Shown here: positions 35,005-44,287 of the stretch, in pieces | Layout of the letters: each line of letters begins with the position of its first letter | How positions within the stretch are numbered: the first letter of the stretch is position 1 | Assembly (NCBI GenBank): GCA_047638975.1 | Contig: JBLINB010000001.1 | Location: forward strand, 1 to 64,000 | Length of the DNA stretch: 64,000 nt | DNA from: JAPKEZ01 sp047638975 | GTDB lineage: Bacteria > Planctomycetota > UBA1135 | Reading direction: 5' to 3' | Translations under genes and position numbers: made by a program | The notes under the pieces: model-generated | Told to the model about the DNA's origin: nothing | Seen by the model: only the letters and a program-made list of their open reading frames with translations | The model's database searches: none

Positions 35005-36780
35005 TTATACGAACAAAGAGGACTTCTCTTTTATCTCGGCTAATTCTTGCTGAATAGACTCGAGACCACTGACAAAAGAATCGCACTTTTGAGTTAGAGT
35101 ACTAGCTGCTAATTCTCGATAGTGCTCAACACCCCTTTCGAGGTTTTCGCGGCAATCATTAATCGACTGCATCATGCGTTCAGAAAAATCTTCACTACAA
35201 CGCGTAATATCTTCGCGCAAGAAATCGATACTCAAGCGCAGCTCGTTGATAAACATATGTGGACGCTCACTATTAAGCGGCAAGCCAAGGCGTCCGTAAA
35301 TGTGATTGGCCATGTCTTTAAGGGTCGTAGTGCCTTCGAAGTAAGCAGCATTTGGACCACAGCAGATAGATGCTGTAGCTGTAGTGTCAATGCCCATCTT
35401 TATAGTGGCGACACCCGCCAAATCGTGGCAGATACAAGCTTTGGCGAGCACTGCGGCTTGTGCCTCTGCTTGCTCTTCGGCCGTCAATGCGCCTTCGCTA
35501 ATCTGCGCTAGCTTGCGTTTTTGATAAGCGCGACTTGCTGTACATGATGGAGCTTTAGTGAATTCAGTATCGGCAGCCAAGAACCCCTTAGGGCATTTTG
35601 AACCTGGGACGCCCTGCGCAATCTTATTGAGGCGCGTGACTTCACTTTCGGATGTTACCATCGACCAAAACGGTACGCCGAGTGGCGATGATGGGCTAAG
35701 ACTGATGTCTTTAGAGCGCGCTGCAACCATGCGCTTTAAGCTTTCGCTATCCACGTTAGTGACTTCGGGCACGAACAAAAAGGAGCTGCCCCAACCGGTG
35801 CCGTCTACTTGATAATGATCGCGCAGTAGCGCATCTTCAGCGGAATCGCCAATGCCACCTTGAGCCGTTATGCGAGCCACCGGTGGTTGACCACAGTCAA
35901 CGCGTTCGGCGGTGGCCAATGCCTTAAGCCGAATAGCTTGCAATGTGTCAAACAGCAGTTGTTTGTTTTCGCGAAACTCGCCGAGTACCGGCCCCATTAA
36001 TTGACCTTTGCCACCGAAGGCATGGCCACCACAATTCAAACCAGATTCAACGCGATATTCTGAAACGTGCAAACCGAGTTTAGCGAACATTTTACCTTGC
36101 ACTAGTGCAGAACGGTAATCGCTAACCTTTAGGATGATGCGCTTGCGGGTGTAACCAGCGCTATCCGGGAAAGCGGCATCGAATTTAGCAATGTAACTAA
36201 ACAGGCGGCGGTTCATACCAGCGGACAAGATAACTGCGCCGTCTACGTCGCTATTCATGAAGCCACGCAAGCCACTTAAAGCATCAGAACTATTTTTCGG
36301 ATACGCATTGCCACGCCTATCGAAATCACGATCGAGTTTAGTCATGATATTCACATCGATTGGCCCCGGCTTAATAGACTGACGAATAGTATCTTGCATA
36401 CTCTGACGCAGTTCAGGGTCGTTGCAATTAAGCATTTTCTCAAAGACTACCCGCAATTTGCAGTTTGGCAATAACTCGCAGTAACGTACAATCTCGCCGT
36501 CGTCTTCAAAAGAAGAATTGCGTAACTCAGTGAACTGCTCGCCAATAATTTCATGCAGTAAATTTAAGTAAGCCGTTATGCGCCGTGCTCGCGAATCTTC
36601 ATCGTAATCTGCGATAGCAACAAAGGGCTTGCCGTGTTCGGTCGAGACCCGCTCTCGAACCTGTTCCAGAAAAATATCATCGACCATTGAGACCACAGAA
36701 GCAATGCCAAAGCGTGTAACTTTAAGCGGCGTATCAACGGTGAAACCCGTTGCCATGACAGGTATGTGAAAGGTATGCAT
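35005..36780 (-). CDS. Unrecognised protein resembling an FMN TIM-barrel with conserved cysteine clusters
   Basis: I cannot assign a function to this 591-residue protein. Several segments recall nitronate-monooxygenase-type TIM barrels. These are the start IPVMATGFTVDTPLKV, ESGLNCGGHAFGG (compare the EAGGH loop), and ARITAQGGIGDSAEDALL followed by GTGWGSSFLF (compare the AAGGI phosphate loop and GTRF). The C-terminal half carries cysteines in SKCPKGF, PSCTASRAY, KACICHDLAG and SICCGPN, which could bind metal or an Fe-S cluster. The last ~90 residues are coiled-coil-like. It is cotranscribed with the Pus10-like gene. A TATGGT hexamer 7-12 bases before the ATG suggests a leaderless transcript. 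Confidence 0.5.
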   Translation of the reverse strand: MHTFHIPVMATGFTVDTPLKVTRFGIASVVSMVDDIFLEQVRERVSTEHGKPFVAIADYDEDSRARRITAYLNLLHEIIGEQFTELRNSSFEDDGEIVRYCELLPNCKLRVVFEKMLNCNDPELRQSMQDTIRQSIKPGPIDVNIMTKLDRDFDRRGNAYPKNSSDALSGLRGFMNSDVDGAVILSAGMNRRLFSYIAKFDAAFPDSAGYTRKRIILKVSDYRSALVQGKMFAKLGLHVSEYRVESGLNCGGHAFGGKGQLMGPVLGEFRENKQLLFDTLQAIRLKALATAERVDCGQPPVARITAQGGIGDSAEDALLRDHYQVDGTGWGSSFLFVPEVTNVDSESLKRMVAARSKDISLSPSSPLGVPFWSMVTSESEVTRLNKIAQGVPGSKCPKGFLAADTEFTKAPSCTASRAYQKRKLAQISEGALTAEEQAEAQAAVLAKACICHDLAGVATIKMGIDTTATASICCGPNAAYFEGTTTLKDMANHIYGRLGLPLNSERPHMFINELRLSIDFLREDITRCSEDFSERMMQSINDCRENLERGVEHYRELAASTLTQKCDSFVSGLESIQQELAEIKEKSSLFV

Positions 36781-36786
36781 CGAATT

Positions 36787-36792
36787 ACCATA
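36787..36792 (-). promoter_or_regulatory. -10-like TATGGT at leaderless distance from 36780
   Basis: TATGGT occupies bases -12 to -7 relative to the minus-strand ATG at 36780 and is the only promoter-like signal in the 42-base gap for this direction. Confidence 0.4.
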
Positions 36793-36810
36793 TTGTAGTC
36801 TAAACTCGAG

Positions 36811-36816
36811 TAGAAT
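36811..36816 (+). promoter_or_regulatory. -10-like TAGAAT at leaderless distance from lgt
   Basis: TAGAAT occupies bases -12 to -7 relative to the GTG at 36823. The same hexamer sits at the same distance before thyA. Confidence 0.45.
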
Positions 36817-36822
36817 ATTGCT

Positions 36823-37773
36823 GTGTGGCCCGAACTCTTCACTATTCCTTTCGTTGATTTCCCCCTACGGGCCTTTGGCCTGTTGGTGGCTACTGGCTTT
36901 CTAGTCGGTGTCGCCGTGGGTTCGAAATTAGCAGCACGCTACGGTAGCGACCTCAAGAACGATCCCGAGAAATTTGCGGATGTAAGCTGGTGGGTCCTAA
37001 TCGGCGTCATTCTTGGTGCCCGCCTTGGCTTCGTGCTGGTGAATGCTGGGCACTATATGTCAAACCCTGGCGACATTCTGAAAATATGGGAAGGCGGCCT
37101 CGTCATGTATGGCGGTTTAATCGGCGCCATCACCCTCGGAGCCATTAAAGCGAACAAGCTGGGCATGCCTAAGTGGCAGACACTCGACTACGGCATTACA
37201 GCTGGTTTCCTAGGTCAGGCTATTGGCCGCCTCGGATGCCTTGCTGTAGGCGACGATTTTGGTGCCCCTACCGACTTACCTTGGGCGATTACTTTCCCAG
37301 ATCCATTGCCACATGGCTCGGCTTTCCCAAGCGAGCTCTCGACGGTGCCAGTGCATCCGACGCAATTGTATATGTCGGCTAAGGCTTTATCGCTATTCTT
37401 TCTCGGTAAGTGGCTCCTCAAAACCAAGAAATTTCACGGCCAAGTGAGTGCCATATTGTTAATGGCATACGCAGTGCTGCGCTACATCATCGAATTCTTC
37501 CGATTCGACATGGTCGCACGCGGGGGTATCTACAAAGATGGGCACTCTCCAGACGACGTAACCGCATATTGGCAAGAGCTAGGCATTGGCAACAATTTTG
37601 GCCAAATAACCGACGTCCAAAAATATCGCGAACTACTGATGAGCGGCGCAGAAAACATGGCGCCGCAGCTACTGATCTCTACTTCGCAAATGGTTAGCCT
37701 TGTAATGTTCGGTGTTGGCCTGATGTTACTAATGGTAATGCGCAAGGCTCCAAGTCTGCAGCTTAAAAAGTAA
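36823..37773 (+). CDS. lgt: Prolipoprotein diacylglyceryl transferase
   Basis: The 316-residue membrane enzyme transfers diacylglycerol from phosphatidylglycerol to the lipobox cysteine of prolipoproteins. Family features are GLLVATGFLVG in the first helix, LGARLGFVLV, WEGGLVMYGGLIGA, the signature GQAIGRLGCLAVGDDFG, and HPTQLY near the periplasmic face. It has an insertion of about 50 residues between the last two helices compared with E. coli Lgt. The enzyme would act on the several lipoproteins encoded in this window. The start is the GTG at 36823 and the gene is followed directly by the RNase HII-like gene. Confidence 0.93.
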   Translation: MWPELFTIPFVDFPLRAFGLLVATGFLVGVAVGSKLAARYGSDLKNDPEKFADVSWWVLIGVILGARLGFVLVNAGHYMSNPGDILKIWEGGLVMYGGLIGAITLGAIKANKLGMPKWQTLDYGITAGFLGQAIGRLGCLAVGDDFGAPTDLPWAITFPDPLPHGSAFPSELSTVPVHPTQLYMSAKALSLFFLGKWLLKTKKFHGQVSAILLMAYAVLRYIIEFFRFDMVARGGIYKDGHSPDDVTAYWQELGIGNNFGQITDVQKYRELLMSGAENMAPQLLISTSQMVSLVMFGVGLMLLMVMRKAPSLQLKK

Positions 37774-38730
37774 ATGGCATTTTTAGCCGGCATTGACGAA
37801 GCGGGTTACGGTCCTTTTGTCGGCCCCTTAGTGCATGGCTATTCCCTGTTTCGCGTCCCCGACTTCGATATCGAATTATGGGACGCCCTAAAAGTGAGCT
37901 GTGCGCGCAAACCAGAGCGTAGTGACAAACGCCGCCTGTGGGTCAACGACTCAAAGAAAGTTCATCAAGGCACTCTTGGCCGTGGACGCCTTGAGCGCAG
38001 CGTAGCCACCTTCAGGCAACTGCTCAATAACAAGACTTGCCTTGACAGTTGGTTAGCTGAAAAGCCGACATCCAGCCCTAAGGACCTGCACCATGCCCCG
38101 TGGTATCAAGATTTAGAAATTCCGTTTTGCCCATCCACGACTATCGAGCGCAGTAAGCTCGATGCTGCTTCGGTGCAACGTGATTTGTACAATGCCGGCT
38201 GCAATTTAAATGCTTTTGGCGCGCGCGTCGTGCCCGCCCACGAATACAATCGCATGCTGAATGACTTGGGCAACAAAGGCAGCACCAACTTCGAAGTAGC
38301 GATGCAGTGCGCACGCCACATTATCAAAATAACTGGCGACGCCCCACTGCGCATCGAGCTTGATCAGCACGGCGGACGCTCCGACTATAAGCAAATGCTA
38401 AGCGATGCGTTAAATCCGCAGTCCATAGATGTACACGGAGAAAATAATGGTGGCTCGACTTATAGCCTACATTTTGGCACGCGCACCGTGCAAGTACGTT
38501 TTAGTAGTGGCGCAGATCTAGAGCACTTTACAGTAGCTCTAGCCTCGCTTGCGGCCAAGCAGTCGCGCGAAAGAATTATGGATTGCTTCAACCAATACTG
38601 GTGCGAACAATTCCCTGACCTTAAACCGACAAAAGGCTATGGTGTCGATGGCAAACGCTGGTTAGCCGATATTGAACCACATCTCGACGACTTGCAAATC
38701 GATCGCGCTATTTTACGGCGCAAGCGCTAA
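37774..38730 (+). CDS. Divergent RNase HII-like protein
   Basis: The 318-residue protein starts with AGIDEAGYGPFVGPLV, closely related to the RNase HII signature DEAGRGP with Tyr replacing the Arg of the substrate-sensing GR(G)GP motif. Asp8 and Glu9 fit the first two metal ligands. RIELDQHGG and ASLAAKQSRERIMD may correspond to the later active-site regions, with Glu in place of an expected Asp. It is about 100 residues longer than RNase HII, with a central insertion (~65-130). Removal of ribonucleotides from DNA is the family role, but altered residues make the activity uncertain. It follows lgt with no gap. Confidence 0.65.
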   Translation: MAFLAGIDEAGYGPFVGPLVHGYSLFRVPDFDIELWDALKVSCARKPERSDKRRLWVNDSKKVHQGTLGRGRLERSVATFRQLLNNKTCLDSWLAEKPTSSPKDLHHAPWYQDLEIPFCPSTTIERSKLDAASVQRDLYNAGCNLNAFGARVVPAHEYNRMLNDLGNKGSTNFEVAMQCARHIIKITGDAPLRIELDQHGGRSDYKQMLSDALNPQSIDVHGENNGGSTYSLHFGTRTVQVRFSSGADLEHFTVALASLAAKQSRERIMDCFNQYWCEQFPDLKPTKGYGVDGKRWLADIEPHLDDLQIDRAILRRKR

Positions 38731-38761
38731 GCTATTTACCAAGACTAAACCTCTTAGAAGT

Positions 38762-41035
38762 TTATTTTTGCTTGAAGAACTGGTAGAACGGATTCGTCGG
38801 GTCGATATCTTCTTTCTTTTGCTTCTTAGGATCTGGACCATAATCATTACGATCACGGCTCTGGCCTTTACCTCTGCCGCCTTTACCGCCGCCTTTACCG
38901 CCGCCTTTGCCACCACGGTCGCCGCCGCCGCCACTGCGTCCACCGCCTTTAAAGCCGCCGCGGTCGCCTTGCTTATCGCCGCCGCTATTACCGCTGGCAC
39001 GCTCTTTCTTTTGAAGTGCGCGTTGAGCTTCTTGCTCTTCGGTTAGCATGCTTAAGCGAATTTTCTTCGCGGACAAGTCGATGGCAACCAAACGCACCTC
39101 GACTTCTTGACCGACTTTAAGGACTTCTTCTGGATGCTTAATATACTCGGTAGCACACTGGCTAACATGCACCAGGCCTTCGCGCTCGGCACCGAAAGCG
39201 ACGAAAACGCCATATTCGGTAACTGTTTTAACAACGCCTTTGAACATACCGCCGACACGCAGCGTTTCGAGCTTGCGTCCACCGTTGGTCTTGGCGGAGC
39301 CTCCTTGGAAACGTAAACGCTTTGGCTTAGAACGTAACACCCCGTTTCTTATGCGGGTGATAGAGCCTTGTGCGTTTTCGTCATTCGACAGTAATTCAGC
39401 AAATTGCAATTTATCAAAAAGCTTTGGAGACTTCATCAAATCTTTAAAGCTGAAATCTGTTTGCGCCAGAGCTTGGTTAAACACTGAATAAAATCGCGGA
39501 TGTAATGCGCGTGCATCAAGCTGGTTTTCACCGCCATTCACTCGCATCATACATGCAGCAGCATTAAAAGACTGTGCTGTCCAGGCGAGGCGCGACTCTA
39601 CGTCTTGCAACGAACTGAAACGTCCGGTAGAACGCTCGGCCAAAAAGTCTTTCGAATTAAGGCCCGGCACCAATTTAAGCACGTCGGCATTTGCCGTGTT
39701 GACATCAAAGCCGTGATTAACGAGTAATGCGCGCAAAAAAGTATTCTCGAACTCTTCGAGGATACGCGGATTAATTTCGCCACGGTATGGAACAAATGCG
39801 CGCACGATATGCGGTGCATGAAAAGCTACTGCTCGTGGATTCGCTGCCAATTCGGCTAGCAAAAACGCTTGTCGAGCATCATGCCCCAACAAAGCCTCTT
39901 GCGGACGTCGCGCTACTTCGCGCACCATCGTTTTTACAACAGACATCGGCATAATGACCATGCGTGGCTTAGAGCCCGGCAATGCCTTAGACAAATGCTT
40001 TGAAAAGGAGCGTGACTTGCTGTCTGCCTGCACGGCTAATAACGAAACTGTATTGTCACCAATAAACTCTTTTAAAGTTTCGGCGAATTTATCGTCTTTG
40101 TATTGCACTTCGAGAGTGCGCGGCGTGTCGGACTTATCGTTAGCTAAAGCAATCACTGCCTTATCTTTAGTTATAGCCGTTAAACCCACCACTAGGCCCT
40201 GTTGTGCGCCACGATCAAGAGTGCGCTCTACTTGCTCCCAGCCAGACTGCAAAGCAATGTCTTCGGCTTGACGCTTAAAGTGTGCACGAATGTGGTGCAC
40301 CATGCGTGAAACGCGTTCGTTCGATACGAAATCAAAGAACAACGGGCGATACGACTCTTTTTCTTGAGGAGGTACTCCTTCGCACTCGCTAAATAGCTTT
40401 TGTACGCTACTTAATGGCAAAGCAAATTCGACAATCACTTCGTGCGCACGTTCGGCACGACGCAAATGCAAGTATGTTGAAATATCAAACTCGGACAACA
40501 GTATTGCATCGCCAAGTAAATCTTTATAACGCTCTGATTTCTCTGGATTGGCTTTCGGGTTAGCTGTAATTGAAATCACACCATCTTTTTCGAAGGCGTC
40601 AGTCAGCTTAAGAGCTAAACGTACATCACCGCGCAGTGCTGCCAGAAACTCGATTAATGGCTCGCGCTCGGGAGCAACGAAATCAGCCGGGGCTGCACTT
40701 GGAGAGCCCAACAAGGACAGATCTTCAAGCACTGCCTCGTTCATCGTATCTTTCAGTAAAGCACTTAATTCTTCATCAAGCTCAACGCCTTCTAATGCAC
40801 GTACTAAATTCGCACGACGGCGCTCGATAGCTTCGGCATGCCGAATGCGCTCGAGCAAGACTTCGAACCCAAACGGGCTCTCGAATGTTCGTGCAAACGC
40901 TGGTGCAGCGCAACGCAGAAAAACTGGATATTCGCCTGCGTCTAAAAGATTACGCAGAGAATGATACGTCGGAACTTTAAGTCCGAGATGGCGTGCGACC
41001 CTAGAATCGCTACCGGAAAGTGCTGTTGCAGACAT
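38762..41035 (-). CDS. Tex-like RNA-binding protein with S1 domain and Gly/Lys-rich tail
   Basis: The 757-residue protein follows the Tex/Spt6-like plan. It has an N-terminal helical region, a YqgF/RNase-H-like segment around 280-400 (GLVVGLTAITKDKAVIAL), helix-hairpin-helix modules around 410-520, and an S1 RNA-binding domain at ~595-670 (GGMFKGVVKTVTEYGVFVAF). Tex proteins act in transcription. It is more divergent than textbook Tex. Beyond S1 there is a low-complexity tail (~690-735) rich in GGGKGG and DRGG repeats, like RGG-type RNA-binding tails, ending in a conserved-looking NPFYQFFK. A TATTCT hexamer 10-15 bases upstream may be its promoter. Confidence 0.8.
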   Translation of the reverse strand: MSATALSGSDSRVARHLGLKVPTYHSLRNLLDAGEYPVFLRCAAPAFARTFESPFGFEVLLERIRHAEAIERRRANLVRALEGVELDEELSALLKDTMNEAVLEDLSLLGSPSAAPADFVAPEREPLIEFLAALRGDVRLALKLTDAFEKDGVISITANPKANPEKSERYKDLLGDAILLSEFDISTYLHLRRAERAHEVIVEFALPLSSVQKLFSECEGVPPQEKESYRPLFFDFVSNERVSRMVHHIRAHFKRQAEDIALQSGWEQVERTLDRGAQQGLVVGLTAITKDKAVIALANDKSDTPRTLEVQYKDDKFAETLKEFIGDNTVSLLAVQADSKSRSFSKHLSKALPGSKPRMVIMPMSVVKTMVREVARRPQEALLGHDARQAFLLAELAANPRAVAFHAPHIVRAFVPYRGEINPRILEEFENTFLRALLVNHGFDVNTANADVLKLVPGLNSKDFLAERSTGRFSSLQDVESRLAWTAQSFNAAACMMRVNGGENQLDARALHPRFYSVFNQALAQTDFSFKDLMKSPKLFDKLQFAELLSNDENAQGSITRIRNGVLRSKPKRLRFQGGSAKTNGGRKLETLRVGGMFKGVVKTVTEYGVFVAFGAEREGLVHVSQCATEYIKHPEEVLKVGQEVEVRLVAIDLSAKKIRLSMLTEEQEAQRALQKKERASGNSGGDKQGDRGGFKGGGRSGGGGDRGGKGGGKGGGKGGRGKGQSRDRNDYGPDPKKQKKEDIDPTNPFYQFFKQK

Positions 41036-41044
41036 GATGTTTAA

Positions 41045-41050
41045 AGAATA
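41045..41050 (-). promoter_or_regulatory. -10-like TATTCT for tex
   Basis: TATTCT lies 10-15 bases before the ATG at 41035 and just after the fusA terminator, so tex would have its own near-leaderless promoter. Confidence 0.35.
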
Positions 41051-41065
41051 ACATAAACAATAAAG

Positions 41066-41099
41066 ATGGGGCTTAACAAATCGAATTGTTAAGCCCCAT
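41066..41099 (-). terminator. Terminator hairpin after fusA
   Basis: A perfect 14-bp stem (41066-41079 with 41086-41099) and 6-base loop lies 20 bases after the fusA stop. The minus strand continues CTTTATTG, a short U-rich run. Confidence 0.75.
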
Positions 41100-41118
41100 T
41101 ACAAAGTCGAAAGACTAT

Positions 41119-43248
41119 TTACTTAAGACGCTCTTTAACCAATTCTTCTTGCACGTATGCAGGAACTGGCTCGTAACCCTTTGGCTCCATTGAGAATGCA
41201 CCACGGCCTTGAGTCATACCGCGTAAAGTACCGGCATAAGAGAACATCTCGGCAATCGGCACTGCACCGCGAACTTCGCGAATCAAGCCACTTTGAGTCA
41301 TCTCGTCGATTGCAATACGGCGAGTATTAAGGTCGCCGATAACATCACCCAAGAATTCTTCAGGGACAGAGACTGTCAATTTCATCACAGGCTCGAGAAC
41401 TTGGTAGTTACCCTCTACAGCGTCGCGGAACGCGCGTTGTGCAGCTAAAGTAAATGCCAATTCACTAGAGTCAACATCATGGTACTTACCGTAATGCAAC
41501 TCAGCTTGTACACCAACGAAAGGCCATCCTAGTTTACCACCAGTCTTGGCAGCAGCTTCGAAACCCTTACGTACGGATGAAATGTATTGTGAAGGAACCG
41601 AGCCACCTTTAATGCTATCCACAAAGTTGTAGATGGCTTCTTGGTCTTGCTTCTCGTCTTCTGGATCAGGCGCCCATGTGCTGAACTTGATGTTAACTAC
41701 CGCATACTGGCCAGAACCGCCAGACTGCTTGATTTGCTTACCTTCGATATCAACAGCATTGTTGATCGACTGACGGTAAGCCACGCGAGGTTCGCCGACA
41801 TTTACCGGCACGCCATGGTCGCGACCAATTTGCGTGGTGATAATTTCTAGGTGTAGCTCGCCCATGCCTGAGATCACTGTTTCGTCTGTTTCTTCGTCAG
41901 TGATAACACGGAATGAAGGGTCTTGACGGTGAATTTTACCCAAGATTTCGGACAACTTATCACGGTCGCCAGTGGACTTAGGCTCGATGGACATAGAGAT
42001 CACAGGCTCTGGGAAAGTCATGCTTTCGAGGACTACTGGATCTTTTTCGTCACAGATTGTGTCGCCAGTAATAGCCTGCTTGAGGCCAACTACAGCACAA
42101 ATCTCTCCGGCCATTACTTCGTCTACTGCCTTACGCTCGTTAGCGTGCATAAACATCAAACGACCTACGCGCTCTTTCTTGCGAGTACGAGGATTGTAAA
42201 CAGCGTCGCCGCGCTTAAGAATACCAGAGTAAACGCGCACGAAAGTTAAGTCGCCATTCGGGTCGGCAATCGTTTTAAATGCCAAACCAGAAAGTGGCAA
42301 ATCAGCATCAGCGTAACGCAAAACCGCTTGTTCTTCATCTTTTGGATGGTGGCCAACTAGGTTACCCTTGTCGATAGGTGTTGGCATGTAGTCAACAACC
42401 GCATCAAGTAGAGGATGTACGCCTTTGTCATGTAGTGCAGAACCACAGAACACGGGCACAGCGTGACCTTCAAGAGTCGCGCGACGCGCAACCGCACGAA
42501 TTTCTTCGACAGAAAACTCTTCGCCTTCTAGGAAGCGCTCGGTCATGTCATCGTCGATTTCAACGATGTTCTCGAGCATGATTGCGTGCAATTCTTTGGC
42601 GCGATCTAATGCATCGGCAGGAATATCCATTGCCTCAACGCCAGGACCATCACCTTCAGTGAATCTCCAGGCCTTCATTGCGACCAAGTCAACTAATCCG
42701 TAGAATTCTTTCTCGACACCTAATGGCATTTGGAAACGCACAGCATTTGCACCAAGACGGTCGATAATTGTTTGGAAAGACTTATCAAAGTCGGCTCCCA
42801 TACGATCGAGCTTGTTAATGAAACAAATACGTGGCACACCGTAACGATCGGCCTGACGCCATACCGTTTCAGATTGAGCCTCTACACCAGCTACGCCATC
42901 AAACACAGCGACAGCACCATCTAGAACACGCAATGAACGCTCAACTTCAATGGTGAAGTCAACGTGACCAGGCGTATCGATGATGTTAATCTGAGTTTTG
43001 CCCCACATGCATTGTGTCGCAGCAGAAGTAATAGTAATACCGCGCTTTTGCTCGTCTTCCATGTAATCCATGGTTGCCTCGCCATCGTGCACTTCGCCGA
43101 TTTTGTGAGTAATACCAGTGATGTATAGAATGCGCTCGGTAACAGTTGTCTTACCAGCATCGATGTGAGCCATGATGCCGATATTACGGATGTTACTAAG
43201 GCGAGTAAATTCTGACTTTGAAAGCGCAGACTGTGTCTCGGTAGTCAT
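41119..43248 (-). CDS. fusA: Elongation factor G
   Basis: The 709-residue GTPase moves tRNA and mRNA through the ribosome. It has G1 AHIDAGKTTVTERIL, the switch region RGITITSAAT, G3 DTPGHVDF and G4 NKLDRMGAD. All later domains follow up to the C-terminal FSYAGTLRGMTQGRGAFSMEPKGYEPVP. Length is normal. It stands alone, away from rpsL/rpsG, so it may be one of several fusA copies. No Shine-Dalgarno sequence is visible before the ATG. The 106-base gap to thrB must hold both promoters, with a TATTTT at 43301-43306 (minus) as one candidate. Confidence 0.97.
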   Translation of the reverse strand: MTTETQSALSKSEFTRLSNIRNIGIMAHIDAGKTTVTERILYITGITHKIGEVHDGEATMDYMEDEQKRGITITSAATQCMWGKTQINIIDTPGHVDFTIEVERSLRVLDGAVAVFDGVAGVEAQSETVWRQADRYGVPRICFINKLDRMGADFDKSFQTIIDRLGANAVRFQMPLGVEKEFYGLVDLVAMKAWRFTEGDGPGVEAMDIPADALDRAKELHAIMLENIVEIDDDMTERFLEGEEFSVEEIRAVARRATLEGHAVPVFCGSALHDKGVHPLLDAVVDYMPTPIDKGNLVGHHPKDEEQAVLRYADADLPLSGLAFKTIADPNGDLTFVRVYSGILKRGDAVYNPRTRKKERVGRLMFMHANERKAVDEVMAGEICAVVGLKQAITGDTICDEKDPVVLESMTFPEPVISMSIEPKSTGDRDKLSEILGKIHRQDPSFRVITDEETDETVISGMGELHLEIITTQIGRDHGVPVNVGEPRVAYRQSINNAVDIEGKQIKQSGGSGQYAVVNIKFSTWAPDPEDEKQDQEAIYNFVDSIKGGSVPSQYISSVRKGFEAAAKTGGKLGWPFVGVQAELHYGKYHDVDSSELAFTLAAQRAFRDAVEGNYQVLEPVMKLTVSVPEEFLGDVIGDLNTRRIAIDEMTQSGLIREVRGAVPIAEMFSYAGTLRGMTQGRGAFSMEPKGYEPVPAYVQEELVKERLK

Positions 43249-43341
43249 TTGTTTAATGTGGATGTGCGCAGAGCGCGGTTAATTTAATCGACGCCGCGCT
43301 AAAATAGAGGCGCCGTCCGAATGGGGTCGCGCATTTTAACC

Positions 43342-43347
43342 TAATCT
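43342..43347 (+). promoter_or_regulatory. -10-like TAATCT for thrB
   Basis: TAATCT lies 8-13 bases before the ATG at 43355, the same arrangement seen for other leaderless-type starts in the window. Confidence 0.4.
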
Positions 43348-43354
43348 CATACAA

Positions 43355-44287
43355 ATGGCTAGTAGTCGTCCTCTTCAGCTTCGTGTTCCGGCATCAACAT
43401 CTAATTTAGGTAGTGGTTTTGATGCTTTTGGCATCGCGCTCAATCGTGATATCACAATACGTTTCATTTCAGGCGAAAAAACTAGATTAGAGCGTTTTGG
43501 CGCTCTATGTGAATCTACACTACGATTAGGCCAAGATCCGGTGATTCGCGGCATGCGTCGCGCCGCCTCTTTGGCTCATTTATCGCTGCCGACGGGCACC
43601 ATTCAAGTCGAAGCAGATTTCCCCCCTGGTCGCGGCTTAGGCGCCTCCGGAGCAGGATTAAGTGCTGGATTATTAATTGGCAACCGTCTACTCGGAGAGC
43701 CATTAAGTAAGGAAGAGCTGCTTAATGAGGCTATCGCTCTCGAAGGCAACCCAGAAAATGCAGTGGCCGCCTTCAAAGGTGGAGCGCATTGGTCGGCGCC
43801 ACTCGACAGGCAAAATTACGCTCACCTGCCGATCGCACTGCACCGCAACTTGCGTTTCTTATTGGTGATTCCACCCTATCCGCTCGAAACAAAAAAATCG
43901 CGCAATGCCTTACCAACATCGGTGTCTTTCCATCGAGCAGTGCGCCAAGCTCAGCGCCCGCCATTATTACTTGAAGGATTGCGCAGTCTAGACCCGCAGT
44001 TAATTCGTGCCGGCATCGAAGACGGTTTGCATGTGGCTCCACGCCTAAAATTATTACGTGGCGCCAACGAGTTAATCAACTTTGCGTACAAAGCCGGAGC
44101 ACTAGGTGCCACCATTTCTGGCGCGGGTTCGGCATTACTGATTGTGTCACACACCGGAGCTATCAAAGATCTAGAAACGCGCATGACAAGCCGCGTAAAA
44201 CGTCTTTGGGCCAATGACGGTCAAGTAATCTCAACCGCTCCACAATTAAAGGGCGCGCAGTTTCAGCGCTTTACTGCCAGGAAGTAG
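43355..44287 (+). CDS. thrB: Homoserine kinase
   Basis: The 310-residue GHMP-family kinase phosphorylates homoserine in threonine synthesis. It begins RVPASTSNLGSGFDAFGIAL, the homoserine-kinase version of GHMP motif 1, and carries the ATP loop PPGRGLGASGAGLSAG. The C-terminal motif GALGATISGAGSALLIV is also present. Length is normal for ThrB. It is not in an operon with thrA or thrC here. The last 17 bases overlap the convergent enzyme I gene. Confidence 0.9.
   Translation: MASSRPLQLRVPASTSNLGSGFDAFGIALNRDITIRFISGEKTRLERFGALCESTLRLGQDPVIRGMRRAASLAHLSLPTGTIQVEADFPPGRGLGASGAGLSAGLLIGNRLLGEPLSKEELLNEAIALEGNPENAVAAFKGGAHWSAPLDRQNYAHLPIALHRNLRFLLVIPPYPLETKKSRNALPTSVSFHRAVRQAQRPPLLLEGLRSLDPQLIRAGIEDGLHVAPRLKLLRGANELINFAYKAGALGATISGAGSALLIVSHTGAIKDLETRMTSRVKRLWANDGQVISTAPQLKGAQFQRFTARK

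Noticed and set aside
38672..39046. Alanine-rich plus-strand frame over the 3' end of tex
   Set aside because: It mirrors the GGGKGG/RGG low-complexity tail of the tex-like gene on the other strand, with no independent signal.
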